Shown here: in pieces, positions 5,409 through 11,874 of the stretch
Numbering within the stretch: the first letter of the stretch is position 1
Layout of the letters: each line of letters begins with the position of its first letter
Source of the DNA: an uncultured Rubellimicrobium sp.
GTDB lineage: Bacteria > Pseudomonadota > Alphaproteobacteria > Rhodobacterales > Rhodobacteraceae
Reading direction: 5' to 3'
Length of the DNA stretch: 11,874 bases
Assembly (NCBI GenBank): GCA_902805995.1
Contig: CADCUU010000395.1
Span: forward strand, 1-11,874
Translations under genes and position numbers: made by a program
Notes under the pieces: model-generated
The model's database searches: none
Told to the model about the DNA's origin: nothing
What the model saw: only the letters and a program-made list of their open reading frames with translations

Positions 5409-5851
5409 CCCGCCACCACCTCCTGCCCGAGCAGCGCGTGACCCTGATCACCCTGGGCGTCCGCGACTTGGAGCGTTCCCGAGCCTTCTACCGCGCCCTG
5501 GGCTGGCATCCCGCACGGGAACAGGAAGGCGTGTCCTTTTACCAGATCCATGGTGCCGTCCTCGCGCTGTTCGGGAAGGACGACTTGGCCGACGACATGG
5601 ACCGGCCGGTGGGCGAACTGGGCACGGGCGCGATCACGCTCGCCCAGAACTTCGCGACGGAGGAGGACGTGGACGCGGCCTTCCACCGGGCGGTGCAGGC
5701 CGGGGCCAGCGCGCTCAAGGTCCCGCAAGCCACGTCCTGGGGCGGCTATTCGGGCTACTACGCCGATCCGGACGGGCATGTCTGGGAAGTGGCGATGAAC
5801 CCGTTCTGGCCGCTCGCGCAGGACGGCAGCCTGACCCTGCCAAAGGGCTGA
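5405..5851 (+). CDS. VOC (glyoxalase/bleomycin-resistance fold) family protein
   Basis: This 148-residue protein belongs to the vicinal-oxygen-chelate superfamily, with two beta-alpha-beta-beta-beta halves. The evidence is the opening VTLITLGVRDLERSRAFYRALGW, the central SFYQIHGAVLALFG strand region, and the closing YYADPDGHVWEVAMNPFW. The final acidic metal-ligand position is present (Glu in HVWEV). The first strand has Thr-Leu where a metal-binding His often lies, so a classic glyoxalase I metal site is doubtful. The substrate cannot be told from sequence; the family includes lyases, dioxygenases and antibiotic-binding proteins. It overlaps recF by 4 nt (ATGA) and is followed 4 nt later by a LysE-type exporter, so it likely shares the recF transcript. 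Confidence 0.88.
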   Translation: MTRHHLLPEQRVTLITLGVRDLERSRAFYRALGWHPAREQEGVSFYQIHGAVLALFGKDDLADDMDRPVGELGTGAITLAQNFATEEDVDAAFHRAVQAGASALKVPQATSWGGYSGYYADPDGHVWEVAMNPFWPLAQDGSLTLPKG

Positions 5852-5855
5852 CCGC

Positions 5856-6476
5856 GTGACCATCGCGCTTCAGGACCTCGGCTTCTATGCGCTGGGCATC
5901 CTTCTCCTGTGGCTCACCCCCGGCCCGGTCTGGGTCGCAGTGACGGCGCGGGCGCTGGCGGGGGGCTTCCGCGCGGCCTGGCCCCTCGCGGTCGGGGTCT
6001 CGCTCGGCGACCTGATCTGGCCGTTGTGCGCGATCCTCGGCGTGACCTGGATCCTGTCGGTCTGGGAGGGGTTCCTCGACGCGATGGTCTGGGTCGCGGC
6101 GGCGACCTTCCTCCTGATGGGGACGCTGGTCCTCCGGAGCGCGAGCAAGCCCATCGGAGCTGAGTCCAGTCTGACCCGTCCGGGGATGTGGGCCGGGTTC
6201 CTCGCGGGCGGGGCGGCGATCCTGGCCAACCCCAAGGCGATCCTCTTCTACATGGGTATGCTGCCCGGCTTCTTCGAGGTGACCCGCCTGACCGGGCCGG
6301 ACATCGCCGCGATCCTGTTCGTCTCGGCCAGCATCCCCCTTCTCGGGAACCTCCTCCTGGCGCTTCTCGTGGGCCGGGCGAGGGCACTTCTGTCGTCCCC
6401 GACAGCCGTCCGCCGCACCAATCTGGCGGCCGGAAGCCTGCTGATCGGAGTGGGGCTCCTGATCCCCCTCCTGTGA
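5856..6476 (+). CDS. LysE/RhtB-family amino-acid exporter
   Basis: This 206-residue integral membrane protein belongs to the LysE/RhtB/ThrE-type efflux group, which exports amino acids or related metabolites. The signature TPGPVWVAVTARALAGGFRA lies in and after the first membrane helix and is followed by a G-rich second segment (LAVGVSLGDLIWPL). About six hydrophobic segments can be drawn, near residues 6-28, 40-60, 65-85, 108-130, 145-170 and 185-206. The segment at 108-130 includes the family's FLAGGAAILANPKAILFY stretch. The start is GTG at 5856, 4 nt after the VOC stop, with AAGGG inside the preceding gene's end as a likely ribosome-binding site. Substrate is unknown. Translation seems coupled to the VOC gene. 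Confidence 0.9.
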   Translation: MTIALQDLGFYALGILLLWLTPGPVWVAVTARALAGGFRAAWPLAVGVSLGDLIWPLCAILGVTWILSVWEGFLDAMVWVAAATFLLMGTLVLRSASKPIGAESSLTRPGMWAGFLAGGAAILANPKAILFYMGMLPGFFEVTRLTGPDIAAILFVSASIPLLGNLLLALLVGRARALLSSPTAVRRTNLAAGSLLIGVGLLIPLL

Positions 6477-6530
6477 CCCCTTACCCCTGGTAATCGGGCG
6501 CGGAAATCCCATATTTGCAAGGGCCAAGGG

Positions 6531-9024
<2,494 letters not shown>

Positions 9025-9026
9025 GG

Positions 9027-9055
9027 GAGAGGCCCGGCGCGTCCGGGCCCCTCTC
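9027..9055. terminator. Hairpin between convergent gyrB and kinase genes
   Basis: GAGAG (9027-9031) plus GCCCGG (9032-9037) can pair with CCGGGC (9043-9048) and CTCTC (9051-9055), with a 5-nt loop and a two-base bulge. It starts 3 nt after the gyrB stop and ends 5 nt before the end of the minus-strand gene, so it could stop transcription from both sides. There is no T run on either strand, so termination efficiency is uncertain. Confidence 0.6.
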
Positions 9056-9060
9056 ACTCA

Positions 9061-9699
9061 TCAGGCCTCGGGCCGGACCACCACGTCCGCGGGCGCGCTG
9101 TCAGCCATCACGGCGCGCCCGTTCGGAAGATCGTTGCCGTCGAGCTTCCAGGCGATCTCCTCCGGTGTCAGGCGATATCCCTCCCAACGCCGGGTCAGCC
9201 GACGGCGCAGTTCCTCCTCCGGCACCTCGATCATCACTGTGAGATCGAAGAGGGGGCGGAGCGTGTTCCAAGGTGCCCGGTCGAGGAGCAGGTAGTTCCC
9301 CTCGCAGACGATCAGTCGGACAGAGGACGGGATCAGACGCGCTCCGGCGCGCGCGATCTCGATGTCACGGTCAAAGACCGGCACCGCGACCGCGTCCTCC
9401 TCATTTGCCCGAAGCCGCATGAGAATATGACGCAAGCCCCCCACATCGAACGTCTCCGGCGCGCCCTTCCGGGGTCGCAGGCCCGCAGGCACGAGGTGCA
9501 GGTCATCGAAGTGGTACCCGTCCATTGGCAGAAGCGCCGCTATCCCAGGGGTGTCCTGGTTCAACCTTTCCACCAGACGCTCGGCCAGTGTCGACTTGCC
9601 TGACCCAGGCGCCCCTGCAATGGCGCAGATGGCCCGCCTGGTCTCGCCCAGGTCAGTCAGACGTCTGGCCAGATCCCCCAGTCCCCTGTCGTTCGACAT
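9061..9699 (-). CDS. P-loop nucleoside/pantothenate-kinase-like protein (FrcK/YggC-type)
   Basis: This 212-residue protein is a small P-loop phosphotransferase of the uridine-kinase/pantothenate-kinase-like group, often annotated as nucleoside/nucleotide kinase or FrcK-like. Walker A is GAPGSGKST (29-37). Then come MDGYHFDD (59-66, with the probable catalytic/substrate Asp60), LRPRKGAPETFD (74-85), EGNYLL (133-138) after a hydrophobic strand, and the group's NDLPN motif (189-193). I chose ATG at 9699-9697 because GGGGG lies 5 nt upstream; a GTG four codons earlier (9711) has no good ribosome-binding site and sits on the predicted transcription start. The substrate is not identifiable from sequence. 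It converges with gyrB and diverges from pncA-pncB, so a link to sugar, pantothenate or NAD metabolism is possible but unproven. Confidence 0.85.
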   Translation of the reverse strand: MSNDRGLGDLARRLTDLGETRRAICAIAGAPGSGKSTLAERLVERLNQDTPGIAALLPMDGYHFDDLHLVPAGLRPRKGAPETFDVGGLRHILMRLRANEEDAVAVPVFDRDIEIARAGARLIPSSVRLIVCEGNYLLLDRAPWNTLRPLFDLTVMIEVPEEELRRRLTRRWEGYRLTPEEIAWKLDGNDLPNGRAVMADSAPADVVVRPEA

Positions 9700-9719
9700 T
9701 GCATCCCCCACGCCGTCTG

Positions 9720-9748
9720 ATCATGTTCCGGCGCACAAGGGACCTCAA
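9720..9748 (-). promoter_or_regulatory. Candidate promoter for the P-loop kinase gene
   Basis: On the minus strand TTGAGG (9748-9743) and CATGAT (9725-9720) are separated by 17 bp, each matching the sigma-70 consensus at 4 of 6 bases. The predicted start near 9713 would give a leader of about 14 nt to ATG 9699. This is a moderate match in a GC-rich background. Confidence 0.3.
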
Positions 9749-9798
9749 TTGCCGCCCCTTGCCAAGACGCCCCGCGCCCGGCACCCCCAGCCCAATGG

Positions 9799-9827
9799 TT
9801 GACCCCGCCCGGGGCGCTCCTTACCGA
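9799..9827 (+). promoter_or_regulatory. Candidate pncA promoter
   Basis: TTGACC (9799-9804) matches the -35 consensus at 5 of 6 bases; at 17-bp spacing the -10 would be TACCGA (9822-9827), a poor match. The spacer holds a compact dyad, CCCCG-CC-CGGGG (9803-9814), which could be an operator. The leader to the pncA ATG would be about 28 nt. Confidence 0.35.
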
Positions 9828-9850
9828 TGGACGCCTCAGGCCTTGGGTCA

Positions 9851-9856
9851 AGGAGG
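9851..9856 (+). promoter_or_regulatory. Strong ribosome-binding site that fixes the pncA start
   Basis: AGGAGG lies 5 nt before ATG 9862. It is the best Shine-Dalgarno in the window and decides against a longer reading with an upstream start at 9799, which would add 21 residues and overlap the candidate promoter. Confidence 0.85.
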
Positions 9857-9861
9857 CTGCC

Positions 9862-10467
9862 ATGCGCCCGGCGAACGAAGCCCTCGTCGTGATCGACGTC
9901 CAGAACGACTTCTGTCCGGGCGGCGCCTTGGCCGTGCCCGGCGGCCATGACATCGTGTTCGGAATCAACGCCCTGATGGACGAGTTCCCCGCCGTGATCC
10001 TGACCCAGGACTGGCACCCCACGGGCCATTCGTCTTTTGCCACCTCCCACTGGGGGCGCGAGCCCTACGAGTCCGTCGAGATGCCCTATGGGCCGCAGGT
10101 CCTCTGGCCCGATCACTGCGTCCAGGGCACGCCGGGGGCGGAGTTTCACCCCGCGCTTCGCCGTGATGCCGACCTTATCCTCCGCAAGGGGTTCCGGCCC
10201 CAGGTGGACAGCTATTCCGCTTTCTATGAAAACGACCACAGCACGCCGACGGGGCTCGCGGGCTACCTGCGCGAACGGGGCATCGACAGCATCACCCTCG
10301 TGGGCCTCGCCACCGATTTCTGCGTGAACTACTCGGCCATGGACGGGGCGCGCTTGCGCTTTCGCGTCACCGTGCGCGAGGATCTGAGCCGCGCCATCGA
10401 CCTGTCGGGCAGCCTTGCGGCGGCCCATGCGGGCTGGGCCGGGGCCGGGGTGACGGTCGCCCGATGA
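9862..10467 (+). CDS. pncA: Nicotinamidase
   Basis: PncA hydrolyses nicotinamide to nicotinate and ammonia, the first step of NAD salvage by the Preiss-Handler route. The 201-residue isochorismatase-like protein has a complete catalytic triad: Asp12 ([12 protein letters not shown]), Lys109 (LRKGF) and Cys154 ([12 protein letters not shown]). The metal site is also visible: Asp50 and His52 in TQDWHP, and His85 in WPDHCVQGT; His56 and His63 are nearby. All this supports an active cytosolic enzyme that, as in the family, would also deamidate pyrazinamide. It overlaps the start of pncB by 4 nt (ATGA), so the two consecutive enzymes of the pathway are translationally coupled. Confidence 0.96.
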   Translation: MRPANEALVVIDVQNDFCPGGALAVPGGHDIVFGINALMDEFPAVILTQDWHPTGHSSFATSHWGREPYESVEMPYGPQVLWPDHCVQGTPGAEFHPALRRDADLILRKGFRPQVDSYSAFYENDHSTPTGLAGYLRERGIDSITLVGLATDFCVNYSAMDGARLRFRVTVREDLSRAIDLSGSLAAAHAGWAGAGVTVAR

Positions 10468-11756
10468 TCGACATCGCCACCCGCGTCTGGAACCACACCT
10501 GGAAGATCGACCCCGTCGTCCGGTCGCTTCTCGACACCGACTTCTACAAGCTGCTGATGTGCCAGTCGGTGTTCCGCAACCGACCCGATACGCGCGTCAC
10601 CTTCCAACTCATCAACCGCTCCCATCGCATCCGTCTGGCCGAACTGATCGACGAAGGAGAGCTGCGCGAACAGCTCGACCATATCCGCAGCCTCCAGCTC
10701 ACCCGGGGGGAGTCCACTTGGCTGCGGGGCAACACCTTCTACGGCAAGCGGCAGATGTTCTCGCCCGAATTCATGGAATGGTTCGAGAACCTGCGCCTGC
10801 CCCCCTACCATCTGGAGCGCCGCGACGGCCAGTTCGAGTTGACGTTCGAAGGGCTCTGGCCCGAAGTCATGCTGTGGGAGATCCCGGCGCTCGCGGTCAT
10901 CATGGAGCTTCGCTCCCGCGCGGTGCTGAAGGGAATGGGCCGCTTCGAGCTTCAGGTCCTATACGCCCGCGCCATGACCCGTGTCTGGGAGAAGGGGCTG
11001 CGGCTGCGCGGGCTTGAAGGCCTGCGCCTCGCGGATTTCGGCACGCGCCGCCGGCATGGCTATCTCTGGCAGGACTGGTGCGTGCAGGCTATGACCGAGG
11101 CGCTGGGCGACAGCTTCGTCGGCACCTCCAATTGCCTGATAGCCAAGAAGCGCGACCTTGAAGCCATCGGCACCAACGCGCACGAGCTTCCCATGGTATA
11201 CGCAGCCCTCGCCAACAGCGACGAGGAGCTTCGCCAAGCCCCCTACAAGGTCCTCGCCGACTGGCAGGAGGAGCACGAGGGCAACCTCCGCGTCATCCTG
11301 CCCGACACCTTCGGGACGAAGCACTTCCTGGAGCGCGCGCCGGACTGGCTCGCCTCCTGGACCGGCATCCGTATCGACTCGGGCGACCCTGTGGAGAATG
11401 CCGAAGCCGCGATCCGCTGGTGGGAGGCACATGGCCAGGACCCGCGCGAGAAGCTCCTGGTCTTCTCGGACGGCCTCGACGTGCCCGAGATCGAGGCGCT
11501 GCACGCCCGCTTCCATGGCCGCGTCCGGGTGACGTATGGTTGGGGCACGCTCCTGACCAACGACTTCGAAGGTCTGGTGGAGAACGATGCGCTGGCCCCG
11601 TTCAGCCTTGTCTGCAAAGCCGTCGAGGCGGATGGACGCCCAACCGTGAAGCTGTCCGACAACCCTGAAAAGGCCATGGGCCCCAAGGATCAGGTCGAGC
11701 GCTACAAGGCGGTCTTCGGGGTGGGCGAGCAGATGGCACGCGAAGTCAGGGTCTAA
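10464..11756 (+). CDS. pncB: Nicotinate phosphoribosyltransferase
   Basis: PncB joins nicotinate to phosphoribosyl pyrophosphate, giving nicotinate mononucleotide with ATP hydrolysis; its substrate is the product of PncA. The 430-residue protein begins with the family's [16 protein letters not shown] segment and has [10 protein letters not shown] (from Asp191). GTNAHELPM carries His240, equivalent by motif to the histidine phosphorylated during the ATP-coupled cycle. It also has RIDSGDP and the late [10 protein letters not shown] and [12 protein letters not shown] motifs. Length and motifs match bacterial type I NAPRTase, rather than the shorter nicotinamide-specific or quinolinate enzymes. 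Start ATG 10464 overlaps the pncA stop. The gene ends with TAA and looks intact. No terminator is visible after it. Confidence 0.97.
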   Translation: MIDIATRVWNHTWKIDPVVRSLLDTDFYKLLMCQSVFRNRPDTRVTFQLINRSHRIRLAELIDEGELREQLDHIRSLQLTRGESTWLRGNTFYGKRQMFSPEFMEWFENLRLPPYHLERRDGQFELTFEGLWPEVMLWEIPALAVIMELRSRAVLKGMGRFELQVLYARAMTRVWEKGLRLRGLEGLRLADFGTRRRHGYLWQDWCVQAMTEALGDSFVGTSNCLIAKKRDLEAIGTNAHELPMVYAALANSDEELRQAPYKVLADWQEEHEGNLRVILPDTFGTKHFLERAPDWLASWTGIRIDSGDPVENAEAAIRWWEAHGQDPREKLLVFSDGLDVPEIEALHARFHGRVRVTYGWGTLLTNDFEGLVENDALAPFSLVCKAVEADGRPTVKLSDNPEKAMGPKDQVERYKAVFGVGEQMAREVRV

Positions 11757-11874
11757 ACGTGAGCCCTGGGCGGCTGTTCTGGAGCAGCGCCGGCAGCTTT
11801 CCCCGCCAGTCACGCTGACGAGCGGCGCGCTCTGGAGAGCGTGAGGTTGGACGTTGTTCGCCCTACATTGTCGT
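11757..11874. other. Right-hand flank with no recognised gene
   Basis: After pncB these 118 bases show only a small hairpin, CGCTC-TGGA-GAGCG (11828-11841), with no T run after it. No reading frame, promoter or repeat here is convincing. The next gene presumably begins beyond the window. Confidence 0.5.

Noticed and set aside
9700..9711. GTG start for the minus-strand kinase four codons upstream
   Set aside because: It lacks a Shine-Dalgarno, overlaps the GGGGG that serves the ATG at 9699, and coincides with the predicted transcription start.
11828..11841. Terminator for pncB
   Set aside because: The 5-bp hairpin lies 72 nt after the stop and has no T run, so it does not support a terminator call.

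Overview
This 11.9 kb window is a high-GC chromosomal segment of an alphaproteobacterium, most likely a member of the Rhodobacteraceae. The evidence is the gene order mutM-rpsT-dnaA-dnaN-recF-(two small genes)-gyrB, the protein sequences, and the strong enrichment of the CcrM methylation motif GANTC in one intergenic region. I saw no insertion sequence, prophage, CRISPR array, tRNA or rRNA.

Layout. Positions 1-387 hold the 3' part of mutM (base-excision repair). Ribosomal protein gene rpsT (464-754) follows, with its own candidate promoter and a clear intrinsic terminator. Next is an 870-bp stretch without a convincing gene (809-1677), then dnaA (1678-3069), dnaN (3155-4273) and recF (4302-5408). 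A VOC-family gene overlaps recF by 4 nt (5405-5851), and a LysE-type membrane exporter begins 4 nt after it (5856-6476). gyrB has its own promoter (6589-9024) and ends in a strong hairpin. Beyond it, on the minus strand, is a small P-loop kinase (9061-9699). Divergent from that is a coupled NAD-salvage pair, pncA-pncB (9862-11756). The last 118 bases hold nothing I recognise.

Functionally the window joins two themes. One is initiation and maintenance of chromosome replication: initiator DnaA, sliding clamp, RecF, gyrase B, and MutM repair. The other is the Preiss-Handler NAD salvage route: nicotinamide to nicotinate by PncA, then nicotinate to nicotinate mononucleotide by PncB.

The most interesting part is the rpsT-dnaA intergenic region. 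By eye I count 13 GANTC sites within 421 bp (966-1386), ten of them within 200 bp, against about 19 in all the rest of the window. Many are spaced near multiples of a helical turn. They are interleaved with several inverted repeats, including a potential three-way junction (1228-1283) whose stems carry GANTC sites. Two TTATCC-core DnaA-box-like sequences lie at the left edge. I propose this as a methylation-regulated replication-control region: a candidate oriC or an unusually elaborate dnaA control region, similar in principle to the GATC-dense oriC of E. coli. No perfect DnaA box is visible, so oriC is a hypothesis rather than a call.
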